Positions 1 through 7,392 of a stretch of DNA of 16,121 bases are shown here, piece by piece; the stretch's first letter is position 1, and each line of letters begins with the position of its first letter. Location: contig JAGVUK010000166.1 of NCBI GenBank assembly GCA_019136335.1, positions 1 to 16,121 of the forward strand, written 5' to 3'. The notes below the pieces were generated by a model. The model had not been told where the DNA came from. It was given only the letters and a program-made list of their open reading frames with translations, and did not search any database. This stretch comes from Methanomicrobiales archaeon. GTDB taxonomy: Archaea > Halobacteriota > Methanomicrobia > Methanomicrobiales > Methanoculleaceae. Both the position numbers and the translations under genes were made by a program.

Positions 1-7
1 GAAGAGC

Positions 8-1684
8 ATGAAGACCGGAGCCAGGACTCTGATTGAAGCGCTGCAGCGTGAAGGGGTGGATACCATATTCGGCTACCCCGGCGGCGTGGTGTTGCCGATC
101 TACGATGAACTCTATGACTCGTCGATCCGGCATATTCTGGTAAGGCATGAGCAGGCAGCGGCGCACGCGGCCGACGGCTACGCGCGCGCGAGCGGCCGTG
201 TAGGGGTATGCCTTGCCACCTCCGGCCCCGGCGCGTGCAACCTGGTCACGGGGATCGCGACGGCGTATATGGACTCCATCCCGATCGTGGCGCTCACCGG
301 CCAGGTGCCGACCGGCCTCCTCGGGAACGACGCGTTCCAGGAATCGGATATCACCGGCATCACGATGCCGATCACCAAACACAACTACCTGGTGAAAGAC
401 GCCGGCGACCTCGACCACGTGATCCGGGAGGCGTTCTACATCGCGCAGACCGGCCGGCCCGGCCCGGTGCTGATCGACCTCCCGAAAGACGTCACCACGG
501 GCGAGGTGAAGAGCAACGGGGCCGCGCCCGGGAAAGTTTCCCTCCGGGGCTACCAGCCCACCTACCAGGGGCACGTCCGCCAGATCGACAAAGCGCTCGA
601 CCTGATCGCCCGGGCAGAGCGCCCGCTCGTCTACGCCGGCGGCGGGGTGGTCCTCTCGGGGGCGTCGGCCGAACTCATCGAGTTCGTGGAAACCGCCGCG
701 ATCCCGGTGACGACGACCCTGATGGGTCTTGGCGCCGTCCCTGGCGACCACCCGCTCTGCCTCGGGATGCTCGGGATGCACGGCACCCAGTCCGCGAACT
801 ATGCGGTGACGGAGTGCGACCTCCTGATCGCCGTCGGCGTCCGGTTCGATGACCGGGTGACGGGCAAGATCGAGACCTTCGCGCCGAACGCCGAGATCGT
901 TCATATCGACATCGATCCGGCGGAGATCGGGAAGAACAAGAAGGTCGACGTCCCGATCGTGGGCGACGTGAAGGCGGTGCTCCAGGCGCTCCTCCGGCGG
1001 ATGCAGAAGCACGGCAACACGGCGAACTGGGTCGCCCGGGTCAACGCCTGGAAGGCGCAGTACCCCCTCGCCTACCGCGACGACGACCGTCTCCGCCCGC
1101 AGTACATCATCCGCGAGCTCTCCGACATCCTGAAGGGCGAAGGGATCATCACGAGCGAGGTCGGCCAGAACCAGATGTGGACCGCCCTCCACTACTGCTT
1201 CAAAAAACCCCGGACCTGGATCACCTCGGGCGGCCTCGGGACGATGGGCTACGGGTTCCCGGCGGCCATCGGCGCCCACTTCGCCCGGCCGGACGTCCCG
1301 GTCGTCGACGTCGCCGGCGACGGGAGTTTCCAGATGAACATCCAGGAGCTCGGGACGGTGGCGCACTACAATATCCCCGTCAAGGTCGTGATCTTGAACA
1401 ACATGTACCTCGGTATGGTCCGCCAGTGGCAGGAACTCTTCTACGACCGGCGCTACTCCTACACGGAGCTCCCGCCGGTCGACTTCGTCAGGATTGCAAA
1501 CGCCTACGGGGTCGACGGGATCCGGGTCGAGGAGAAGGACGGTGTCCGGGAGGCGCTCGAAGCGGCGCTTGCCGCCGACGGCCCGTTTGTCCTGGATTTC
1601 AGGATCGAGCGGGAGGAGAACGTCTTCCCCATGGTCCCGGCAGGGGCTGCGATCAACGAGATGATCGGGGTGCGTCACGGATGA
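8..1684 (+). CDS. ilvB: Acetolactate synthase large (catalytic) subunit
   Basis: A 558-aa thiamine-diphosphate enzyme that condenses two pyruvates to acetolactate, or pyruvate with 2-ketobutyrate, as the first common step to valine, leucine and isoleucine. The N-terminal Pyr domain carries the catalytic glutamate in RHEQAAAHAADGYARASG (E48). The C-terminal PP domain carries the ThDP/Mg motif starting G437-D438-G439 and closing with N464-N465, followed by YLGMVRQWQE as in bacterial IlvB and IlvI. Length is normal for the family and the ends are intact. The start ATG lies 8 nt into the window, so its promoter and ribosome binding site cannot be judged. The stop overlaps the ilvN start (ATGA at 1681-1684), indicating translational coupling. 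Identification rests on family-wide motifs and the adjacent regulatory subunit. Confidence 0.97.
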   Translation: MKTGARTLIEALQREGVDTIFGYPGGVVLPIYDELYDSSIRHILVRHEQAAAHAADGYARASGRVGVCLATSGPGACNLVTGIATAYMDSIPIVALTGQVPTGLLGNDAFQESDITGITMPITKHNYLVKDAGDLDHVIREAFYIAQTGRPGPVLIDLPKDVTTGEVKSNGAAPGKVSLRGYQPTYQGHVRQIDKALDLIARAERPLVYAGGGVVLSGASAELIEFVETAAIPVTTTLMGLGAVPGDHPLCLGMLGMHGTQSANYAVTECDLLIAVGVRFDDRVTGKIETFAPNAEIVHIDIDPAEIGKNKKVDVPIVGDVKAVLQALLRRMQKHGNTANWVARVNAWKAQYPLAYRDDDRLRPQYIIRELSDILKGEGIITSEVGQNQMWTALHYCFKKPRTWITSGGLGTMGYGFPAAIGAHFARPDVPVVDVAGDGSFQMNIQELGTVAHYNIPVKVVILNNMYLGMVRQWQELFYDRRYSYTELPPVDFVRIANAYGVDGIRVEEKDGVREALEAALAADGPFVLDFRIEREENVFPMVPAGAAINEMIGVRHG

Positions 1685-2184
1685 AGTCGCATACCCTGAG
1701 CGTTCTCGTGGAGAACCGGGCAGGTGTCCTGAGCCGGGTCGCCGGTATGTTCTCGCGGCGGGGGTTCAACATCGAGAGCCTCGCTGTCGGGACCTGCGAG
1801 GAGCCGAACATGAGCCGGATCACGATTGTCGTGAACGGCGACGACGGCGTCGTCGAGCAGGTGATGAAACAGACGAACAAACTCATCGACGTCATCAAGG
1901 TCTCGGACCTGACGGAACGCGAGAGCGTGGAGCGGGAGCTCGCCCTCATCAAGGTGGCGACGGAGACCGGCCCGGCCCGCGCTGAGGTCATGCAGATCGC
2001 CGATATCTTCCGGGCCCAGGTCGTCGATGTCGGATCTAAGACATTGGTGCTCCAGGTGACCGGGGATACCGGGAAGATCGACGCGATCGAGAGCCTCCTG
2101 CGCCAGTACGGCATCAAGGAACTCGTCCGCACAGGAAAGATTGCCATCCTCCGCGGTGCAAAGACCGTGAAGAGTTCCAAGTAG
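1681..2184 (+). CDS. ilvN: Acetolactate synthase small (regulatory) subunit
   Basis: A 167-aa regulatory subunit that binds IlvB and in the family confers valine feedback inhibition and higher activity. The N-terminal ACT domain (about residues 4-76) opens with HTLSVLVENRAGVLSRVAGM, followed by RRGFNIESLAVG, the usual IlvN/IlvH signature; the C-terminal half is the conserved small-subunit domain ending KELVRTGKIAILRG. Length matches IlvH (about 160 aa). It begins inside the ilvB stop codon, so the two subunits are probably made in a fixed ratio. ilvC, which often follows in methanogens, does not: the next gene is a transporter 260 bp on, behind its own promoter. Confidence 0.97.
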   Translation: MKSHTLSVLVENRAGVLSRVAGMFSRRGFNIESLAVGTCEEPNMSRITIVVNGDDGVVEQVMKQTNKLIDVIKVSDLTERESVERELALIKVATETGPARAEVMQIADIFRAQVVDVGSKTLVLQVTGDTGKIDAIESLLRQYGIKELVRTGKIAILRGAKTVKSSK

Positions 2185-2443
2185 CCGCTCTGTCGGACCC
2201 GGGTTTTCCCCGGCACCGGGGCGGCTCCCGCGCCGGGGGGAGGGGTCTCTCCGTCCCCTCACCCCGCCTGGCCTCCGGGCGTGTGTATCCCGGGGTGCGC
2301 CCTTCCGGAACGACCCGGCGGGGTTTCAGCAGAGCCCGAATGATATTCTTTCCGGCGTAGCCGGTTCATTGCCCCATCGGGGCGATCCTTCCGCCCTGTG
2401 GGGCGATTGTGTTATATGTTAGCACGCTACACACTAACATAGC
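2185..2443 (+). other. ilvN-symporter spacer with several GC hairpins
   Basis: No convincing gene is present in the first 225 bp. The sequence holds several short perfect inverted repeats: 2208-2221 (CCCCG, 4-nt loop, CGGGG), 2240-2260 (GAGGGG, 9-nt loop, CCCCTC), 2352-2364 (CCGGC, GTA, GCCGG), 2371-2383 (GCCCC, ATC, GGGGC) and 2392-2405 (CGCCC, TGTG, GGGCG). None is followed by a T-run, so a standard archaeal terminator for ilvBN is not visible; the hairpins may mark the 3' end of that mRNA. The promoter of the next operon is at 2411-2441. Confidence 0.5.
2411..2441 (+). promoter_or_regulatory. TATA box with overlapping 8-bp inverted repeat (symporter operon)
   Basis: A TATA-like element (GTTATATGT, 2411-2419) sits about 28 nt before the ATG at 2444, the spacing expected for a leaderless archaeal transcript. 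Overlapping it is a perfect inverted repeat TATGTTAG (2415-2422), an 11-nt spacer, then CTAACATA (2434-2441). A dyad covering the end of the TATA box to the expected transcription start is a good position for a repressor operator. The binding protein is unknown; the regulatory role is inferred from position and symmetry. Confidence 0.55.
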
Positions 2444-2551
2444 ATGTTGTTCGGGTTACCTTTCCATACGGGACTCATCGTGAGCGGCGCTGTCGCTCTC
2501 GTCATCGTGGTGCTCACCCTCTGGGGGCTCCGGTTTAAGGAGGCCCCCTGA
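2444..2551 (+). CDS. 35-aa single-TM micro-protein coupled to symporter
   Basis: A 35-codon ORF starting ATG 2444 and ending TGA 2549-2551, whose last base is the A of the symporter start codon (ATGA). The peptide starts MLFGLPFHTG, has one hydrophobic segment (about residues 11-29, VSGAVALVIVVLTLWGL) and ends with a charged tail RFKEAP. The start lacks a Shine-Dalgarno but lies about 28 nt after a TATA box, fitting leaderless translation. The strong AAGGAGG at 2537-2543 lies inside this ORF and serves the next gene. Small accessory proteins preceding SSS transporters are known (the DUF4212-type small subunit is larger), and I recall archaeal 'symporter small accessory protein' annotations, though this assignment is from position, size and topology only. 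It probably lies in the membrane next to the transporter. Confidence 0.72.
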   Translation: MLFGLPFHTGLIVSGAVALVIVVLTLWGLRFKEAP

Positions 2552-4068
2552 TGGCGGATATCGTAACACTCGCCCTGATCGGGCTGTACTTCGTCGTGCT
2601 CATCGGCATCGGGAGCTGGGCCTCCAAAAAGATCCATAACACCGAAGACTACATCCTTGCCGGGCGGTCGCTCGGGTTCTGGGTCTTTACGATCCTGATC
2701 GTCTGCTCGATCTGCAGCGGCATGACCCTGCTCGGCGTCAGCGGCTTTGGCTACAACTCAGGCTGGCCCGGGATATGGGAGCAGATCTTCGTCCCGCTCG
2801 CGGCCGCGTTCTGCATCATCGTCTTTGGGGTGAAACTGAACGCCGTCGGGAAGGAGCGGGGCTACCTGACCGTCCAGGACTACCTTGCGGAACGGTTCGA
2901 GAGCCCGCGGGCGCTCCGGGGCCTCTCGGCCATTGCGGGCATCGTCGTCTCGCTGATCTACCTTGTGGGGCAATACGCCGCGATCAGCATCGTGCTTGTC
3001 TGGCTCTTCGGTATCCCGCACTGGCAGGCGCTCCTTATATCCGGGATCATCATCACCGCCTACACGGTCGTTGGGGGGCTCTACGCCGTATCCTGGACGA
3101 CCCTCTTCCAGGGCGGGATCCTGATCCTCGGCGTGATCCTGATGGCCCCGCCCGTCATCGCGAGCGCCGGCGGGCTTGCTCACATCGATACCGTGCTTGC
3201 CGGGATCGACCCGAACTTCGTCGAGCCCTGGTACCCGAGCCCACCCTACGCCTCATACGCCTACGCGACGCCGGAGTTCCTCGTCTCGTTTGGGATTCTC
3301 CTGATGGTCGGGCTCGCCTGCGCGCCGCACGTCGTCAACAACGTCCTCGCTGCAAAGGAGGCCCGCTACTTCAGGTGGGCGCCGCTCGTCGCGTTTGCGA
3401 TCTACGCGGTCGTGATGTTCCTCGTGAAGTTCACCGGGTTTGCCGTCCGGTCGCTCGTCGAGGAGGGGACGCTCGTGCTCCCGGGCGCCGTGAACGCGCA
3501 GGACTACGCCTTCATCGTCGGCGTCGAGCACGCCATGCCGAACGTGGCGTTCTGGGCGCTCTTTGCGGTGATCGTCCTCGCAGCGGTGATGTCCACGACC
3601 GACCGGCTTATGCTCACCGTCGGCACCATGTTCGCGTGGGACGTCTACAAGAACATTCTCCGGCCCTCGGCGTCCGACGATGAGGTCCTCCTCGTCTCGA
3701 AGGTCGCGATCGTCCTCGGGGCCGGCGGCACGCTCCTGCTCGCGGTCAACCCGCCGCCGATGCTCGCGTGGCTGATCTGGATGGGCATCGGGGTCATGCT
3801 CGCGACGTTCGCGGTCCCACTGCTCGCCGGGCTCTACTGGCGCGGCGCCACCGGGGATGGGGCAATCGCGAGTATGGCGACCGGGCTCGTCGCGGCCGCG
3901 GCCTTCGGCTACTGGCACCAGTTCGTATCGCCGCTTCCCATGCACTTCAGCTTCTTTGCGCTCCTGCTCTCGGCCCTCGTCATGGTCGTCGTGAGCCTCC
4001 TCTCCGCCCGGAACTCCCCTGCCGCGCTCGACAACACACGGACCGGCTGGTTCATCCAGTCGGGATAA
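2551..4068 (+). CDS. Sodium:solute symporter (SSS family)
   Basis: A 505-aa integral membrane transporter with about 13 hydrophobic segments, driving uptake of an organic solute with Na+. Family features: TEDYILAGRSLGFW after the first helix, YTVVGGLYAVSWTTLFQGGI in the middle and VLAAVMSTTDRLML, whose S348-T349 should correspond to the Na2-site residues of PutP. Length is normal. Start ATG 2551 is set by AAGGAGG at 2537-2543 (7-nt spacing) and overlaps the stop of the upstream 35-aa membrane peptide. A T-run follows directly after the stop, closing a two-gene operon. The sequence is in the PutP/PanF-like part of the family, but substrate (proline, pantothenate, acetate or another) cannot be assigned from sequence alone. 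Confidence 0.93.
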   Translation: MADIVTLALIGLYFVVLIGIGSWASKKIHNTEDYILAGRSLGFWVFTILIVCSICSGMTLLGVSGFGYNSGWPGIWEQIFVPLAAAFCIIVFGVKLNAVGKERGYLTVQDYLAERFESPRALRGLSAIAGIVVSLIYLVGQYAAISIVLVWLFGIPHWQALLISGIIITAYTVVGGLYAVSWTTLFQGGILILGVILMAPPVIASAGGLAHIDTVLAGIDPNFVEPWYPSPPYASYAYATPEFLVSFGILLMVGLACAPHVVNNVLAAKEARYFRWAPLVAFAIYAVVMFLVKFTGFAVRSLVEEGTLVLPGAVNAQDYAFIVGVEHAMPNVAFWALFAVIVLAAVMSTTDRLMLTVGTMFAWDVYKNILRPSASDDEVLLVSKVAIVLGAGGTLLLAVNPPPMLAWLIWMGIGVMLATFAVPLLAGLYWRGATGDGAIASMATGLVAAAAFGYWHQFVSPLPMHFSFFALLLSALVMVVVSLLSARNSPAALDNTRTGWFIQSG

Positions 4069-4069
4069 C

Positions 4070-4081
4070 ACTTCTTTTTTG
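4070..4081 (+). terminator. T-run terminator after symporter
   Basis: CTTCTTTTTT, with six consecutive T at 4075-4080, begins two bases after the symporter stop codon. Archaeal transcription commonly ends at such oligo-T stretches without a hairpin. Confidence 0.6.
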
Positions 4082-4601
4082 TGCCGCAGGGAGCATCCCC
4101 GCCGGGGAAGGCGGTCCTGCTGCCGGGTCTGCGTTCGCGCCGGTTCGGGTGTCCGGTTGTCGAAATCCTTTGAAGGGATACGGATCGTCTTTCTCCCCGG
4201 CCACCATACCGGTGAAACCCGCCATCATCGGGAAAGTCACATTCAGCCCCATATCTCTGATTACCGGCGCATCCGGTACGCATAGTCGACACACCGTCAA
4301 AACCTCTTCTTTTCCTCCGCAAGGTATATCCGTCCGCCTGTTTCACGCCAGTATGTGAAACCCGGGCGGCAGGCACCAGCACAACGACGGAAAGCCACGC
4401 TTCCGGCACGGCCAAGGTCGGTGAACGGGGCAGGACCGTTATCCCCGGAGGAAGCACCGGTGACCTTCCCGTTCCAATCCGGCGGCACCCTGCAGGTGGG
4501 GGAGGCGGAGAATCGCCGTTGTCGAGGCGAACGGATCCCCTGCCGCGGCCATGAAGATAACTGAGCAGGCACCCGGGAGATAACCTCAGGAAGATAAAAT
4601 C
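4082..4601. other. Gene-free spacer of about 520 bp
   Basis: I see no protein gene with recognisable domains here on either strand; the open frames present are arginine/proline-rich or shadows and lack good starts. Content noted: a weak hairpin ATCCTT/AGGGAT (about 4167-4182), a TATA-like GGTATATCC (4323-4331), a 36-bp dyad next to it (4334-4369), and a Shine-Dalgarno (CAGGAAG, 4587-4593) for the next gene. If the TATA-like site is the promoter, the leader before the 4602 gene would be roughly 240 nt, unusually long for this window, where most genes appear leaderless. A structured leader or non-coding RNA is possible; I did not recognise a known riboswitch. Confidence 0.4.
4323..4369 (+). promoter_or_regulatory. 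TATA-like site followed by a 36-bp dyad
   Basis: GGTATATCC (4323-4331) is followed by an extended inverted repeat: CCGCC (4334-4338), GTTTCAC (4340-4346), 8-nt centre, GTGAAAC (4355-4361), GGCGG (4365-4369). The inner 7-bp arms are perfect. A further GTGAAAC half-site in direct orientation lies at 4212-4218. This looks like a regulator binding site, or a hairpin at the 5' end of a long leader; the role is inferred. Confidence 0.4.
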
Positions 4602-6002
4602 ATGCGGATCTGTGTCATTTCCGGGAGCCCCAAAGGAGAGATGAGCGTCACCCTGCAGTACGTCCGGTTCCTTGAGCAGGCATTTCCGGATCATACCTTC
4701 GCTGTTGTGCATGCAGGAAGGGAGATCAGGACGATTGAACAGCAGGAAGAAGTATGGAACGGGCTGCTCACCACGGTGAGGGAGTCCGACGGCGTGCTCT
4801 GGGCAACCCCGGTCTACGTCATGCTGGTCCCGGCCCAGCTGAAGCGTTTCATCGAACTGATCGGCACCCGGGATGCAGGGGAGGCATTCTCGGGGAAGTA
4901 CACCGCTGCGCTCACTACCTCCATTCACTACTTTGATCACACCGCCCATGCCTACCTGCACGGGGTCTGCGACGACCTCGGCATGCGCTATGTCGGTTTC
5001 TGCTCGGCCCACATGCAGGATCTCGAAGAGGAGACGTTTCAGGAGCAGTTCATCCTGTTCTTCTCCGATTTCCTGGAGGCGATTGCAGGACGGAGGCCGG
5101 TCCAGAGAGCATTTCCACAGTTGCCCGCAATCTCTTCTCATTACATCCCAGAGAGTCCGCCGGCCGCGGTGGACACCCACGGAAAACGGATGGTCATCCT
5201 GCACGATGCGGAACCGGGTTCTGACCTCGCGGCGATGGTCGGCAAGCTCGCGGCATGTTATGCGGATCCAATCCAGGTTGCCCACATCCGGGACGCCGCG
5301 ATGAAAGGCGCCTGCCGGGGATGCTGCCGGTGCGCCTTTGACAACACCTGTATTTATGACGACGGATTTCGGGCGTTCTGGGATACGTACGTTGTTCCGG
5401 CGGATATCCTGGTCATGGCCGGGACCATCCGGGACCGCTTCTTTTCGGCCGCCTGGAAGCAGTTCTTCGACCGGAGCTTCTTCAACGGCCACATACCCGC
5501 ATTTAAGGGAAAGCAGGTCGCATACCTGGTGGAAGGGCCGCTTGGCTATCTCGCGAACCTCCGGGAGGTTCTCACGAGCCTTGTGATGACGGAAGAAGCC
5601 AACCTTGCAGGGATCGTGACCAACGAGCCGGGGGACCCGGGCGAGATCGATGCCGCTCTGCACACCCTCGCCGAACGCATCGTGAGGCTCTCGGACCGGG
5701 GGTATATCTCAGCGGTCACCTGCCCCGCCGTGGGCGGCCATAAGATCCTCCGGGATGAACTCTGGGGAGGAATGCGAGCGACCTTCAAGGCGGACGACCG
5801 GTATTACCGGCAGCACGAGCTCTACGACTTCCCCACCCGGAACTACCTGCGGAGGCTCGGCACCCTGGCGACCTCTCTTGTCATGAGCGTCCCCAGCATC
5901 AGGCGGGAGGTGGTGAAGAATATGCCCGCCTACATGATCCAGCCTCTGCAGAGATCGATAGAAACGAGCACGATTCTCGCAAAGAGAAAGGCGGAACGGT
6001 AG
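4602..6002 (+). CDS. Tandem flavodoxin-fold Fe-S flavoprotein (NAD(P)H-dependent oxidoreductase type)
   Basis: A 466-aa probable redox protein made of two flavodoxin-like halves. The first (about 1-170) begins MRICVISGSPKG, the phosphate-binding loop of FMN reductase/Isf-type proteins, and has ATPVYVMLVPAQLKRFIEL. The second (about 190-370) repeats the pattern (ILVMAGTIRDRFF...WKQFFDR) and carries C238-X2-C241-X2-C244-X5-C250, the compact cysteine spacing of archaeal iron-sulfur flavoprotein Isf, expected to hold a 4Fe-4S cluster. The second half lacks a clear FMN loop, so cluster and FMN binding appear divided between halves. The last about 90 residues are helical and unassigned. Start ATG 4602 follows CAGGAAG by 8 nt. 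Single-gene unit, cytoplasmic; electron partners unknown. Base composition is somewhat less GC-rich than the neighbours. Confidence 0.82.
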   Translation: MRICVISGSPKGEMSVTLQYVRFLEQAFPDHTFAVVHAGREIRTIEQQEEVWNGLLTTVRESDGVLWATPVYVMLVPAQLKRFIELIGTRDAGEAFSGKYTAALTTSIHYFDHTAHAYLHGVCDDLGMRYVGFCSAHMQDLEEETFQEQFILFFSDFLEAIAGRRPVQRAFPQLPAISSHYIPESPPAAVDTHGKRMVILHDAEPGSDLAAMVGKLAACYADPIQVAHIRDAAMKGACRGCCRCAFDNTCIYDDGFRAFWDTYVVPADILVMAGTIRDRFFSAAWKQFFDRSFFNGHIPAFKGKQVAYLVEGPLGYLANLREVLTSLVMTEEANLAGIVTNEPGDPGEIDAALHTLAERIVRLSDRGYISAVTCPAVGGHKILRDELWGGMRATFKADDRYYRQHELYDFPTRNYLRRLGTLATSLVMSVPSIRREVVKNMPAYMIQPLQRSIETSTILAKRKAER

Positions 6003-6206
6003 CGCACCGGGGCGAAGAGCGATACCCGGTGTTCCGAAGCGGACCTCTCTGCCGTTGCAGGAACGCCGCTCCGGCACCCTGCAACTGCGCGGACGAACGT
6101 CCGGGATTCCCTGGTCGGTTCGACCTTCGTCGATCCCTGCCGTGCGGTCCCTTGACGCAGCTTCCCATGGGAAACATATTACCTGAAGCAGGCGGTTCAC
6201 CCGGAC
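6003..6206 (+). other. Spacer with post-stop stem-loop and palindromic promoter
   Basis: Immediately after the flavoprotein stop is a perfect 7-bp stem, CACCGGG (6005-6011) with CCCGGTG (6025-6031), 13-nt loop, not followed by T. It may protect the mRNA 3' end. Shorter stems lie around 6090-6140 (e.g. GGTCG/CGACC). The promoter for the hydrolase gene is at 6162-6183. No gene seen. Confidence 0.45.
6162..6183 (+). promoter_or_regulatory. 12-bp palindrome joined to TATA box (hydrolase promoter)
   Basis: TTCCCATGGGAA (6162-6173) is a perfect 12-bp palindrome directly abutting the TATA-like ACATATTACC (6174-6183). The TATA element lies about 28 nt before the ATG at 6207, so the transcript is expected to be almost leaderless. 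The palindrome covers the BRE position, where a bound regulator would block or recruit TFB/TBP. Confidence 0.5.
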
Positions 6207-7340
6207 ATGCAACCCTTCACCATCGCCGTTCCGGAGGCTGTCCTCGACGACCTGCGCCGGCGGCTCGCCAATACCCGCTGGCCCGATGACGGTGCCGGGT
6301 GGGAGTACGGTACCGCTCTCGCGTATATGAAAGACCTGGCCGATTACTGGCTGCACCGGTACGACTGGCGCAAGCACGAGGCGTACCTGAACCGATTCGC
6401 CCAGTTCGGGGCGGAGATCGACGGGACGGGGATCCATTTCATCCACGAGCGCGGGAGGGGACCCGACCCGACGCCGGTCCTCCTGCTCCACGGCTGGCCC
6501 GACTCGTTCTACCGCTACCACCGCGCCGTCCCGATCCTGACCGGCCCGGGCACTTCGTGCCACGTGGTCGTCCCGTCCCTCCCCGGCCACGGGTTCTCCG
6601 ACCGGAAGGCAATGACCACCGACGATACCGCCGACCTCTTCGCCAGGCTGATGACGGACGTGCTGGGGTACGAGAAATTCGTCGCGGCCGGCGGCGACGC
6701 CGGGGCGCTGATCGTCCAGACCCTCGCGGACCGCCACCCCGACGTCCTGCTCGGCATCCACCTGACCGACGTCGGCTACCCGGACCGGACGACGGACTAC
6801 TCGACCCTCACGGGGCCCGAACTCGAATTCGCCGACTCCATCCGGGAATGGTGGACGAACGAAGGCGCCTTCAACATCGTCCAGTCGACCAAACCGCAGA
6901 GCCTCGCCTACGGGCTCGCCGACTCGCCCGCGGGCCTCGCGGCCTGGATCATGAGTTTCATGGCATCGGGCACGACCGGCGAGGAGGTTGAGAAACGCAT
7001 CGGCCGCGACGACCTGCTCACTAACATCATGATCTACTGGGTCACGCAGACGGCCGCCTCGTCCGTCCGCAGGTACTACCTCGACGCCCATGCGCCCCTG
7101 GGACCCTGGCGGCGCACCTCGGTCCCGGCGGCCGTCGCTCATCCGCCCCGGGACGCCCCGCTGCCCCGCGAGTGGGCGGAGCGCAGGGTGAACCTTAAGC
7201 GCTTCACCGAACTCCCCTGCGGCGGGCACTTCGCGGCCTGGGAGGAGCCCGAACTCTACGCAGCGGACCTGCGGGGGTTTCTCCGCGAACTTCGCAACCC
7301 CGGGCGCCCTTCCGGGCCGGCCCCCCGCGGATCGCCCTGA
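6207..7340 (+). CDS. Epoxide hydrolase family alpha/beta hydrolase (EHN domain)
   Basis: A 377-aa protein with the epoxide-hydrolase N-terminal domain (about 1-105: PFTIAVPEAVLDDLRRRL...TRWP...YWLHRYDWRKHEAYLNRFAQF) followed by an alpha/beta hydrolase fold. Visible active-site elements are the oxyanion motif H95-G-W-P98, nucleophile elbow GGDAGA with D164, probable charge-relay acid D316 in HPPRD, and H341 in GGHFAAWEEPE. An Asp nucleophile means an ester intermediate and hydrolysis of an epoxide or similar electrophile. The residue after the nucleophile is Ala, where the family usually has Trp (GGDWGS), so substrate range may differ. Length is normal; the C-terminal tail is Pro/Arg-rich. No signal peptide. 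The family is mainly bacterial and fungal, so transfer into this lineage is likely but inferred. No operon partner; it has its own promoter. Confidence 0.9.
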   Translation: MQPFTIAVPEAVLDDLRRRLANTRWPDDGAGWEYGTALAYMKDLADYWLHRYDWRKHEAYLNRFAQFGAEIDGTGIHFIHERGRGPDPTPVLLLHGWPDSFYRYHRAVPILTGPGTSCHVVVPSLPGHGFSDRKAMTTDDTADLFARLMTDVLGYEKFVAAGGDAGALIVQTLADRHPDVLLGIHLTDVGYPDRTTDYSTLTGPELEFADSIREWWTNEGAFNIVQSTKPQSLAYGLADSPAGLAAWIMSFMASGTTGEEVEKRIGRDDLLTNIMIYWVTQTAASSVRRYYLDAHAPLGPWRRTSVPAAVAHPPRDAPLPREWAERRVNLKRFTELPCGGHFAAWEEPELYAADLRGFLRELRNPGRPSGPAPRGSP

Positions 7341-7392
7341 TGGGCGCCGCGTCCCCAGCCCGGAACAGGCAATTCCCGCCGGACGGATGGTC

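Noticed and set aside
4052..4300. 82-codon minus-strand frame after the symporter
   Set aside because: No recognisable domain, overlaps the symporter terminator and tail, weak start; kept as non-coding.
4380..4480. Possible riboswitch-like leader before the flavoprotein gene
   Set aside because: Some short stems and AGCCAC/GGTGACC-like words are present, but no known riboswitch core could be laid out, so no class is claimed.
4355..4564. 69-codon plus-strand frame from GTG in the gene-free spacer
   Set aside because: Low-complexity Arg/Pro-rich peptide, no ribosome site, start lies inside the dyad; no coding signal.
3909..5663. Long minus-strand open frame of 584 codons
   Set aside because: It runs antisense through the end of the symporter and most of the flavoprotein gene; composition is Arg/Gly/Pro-rich with no domain, and the sense genes are clearly real.
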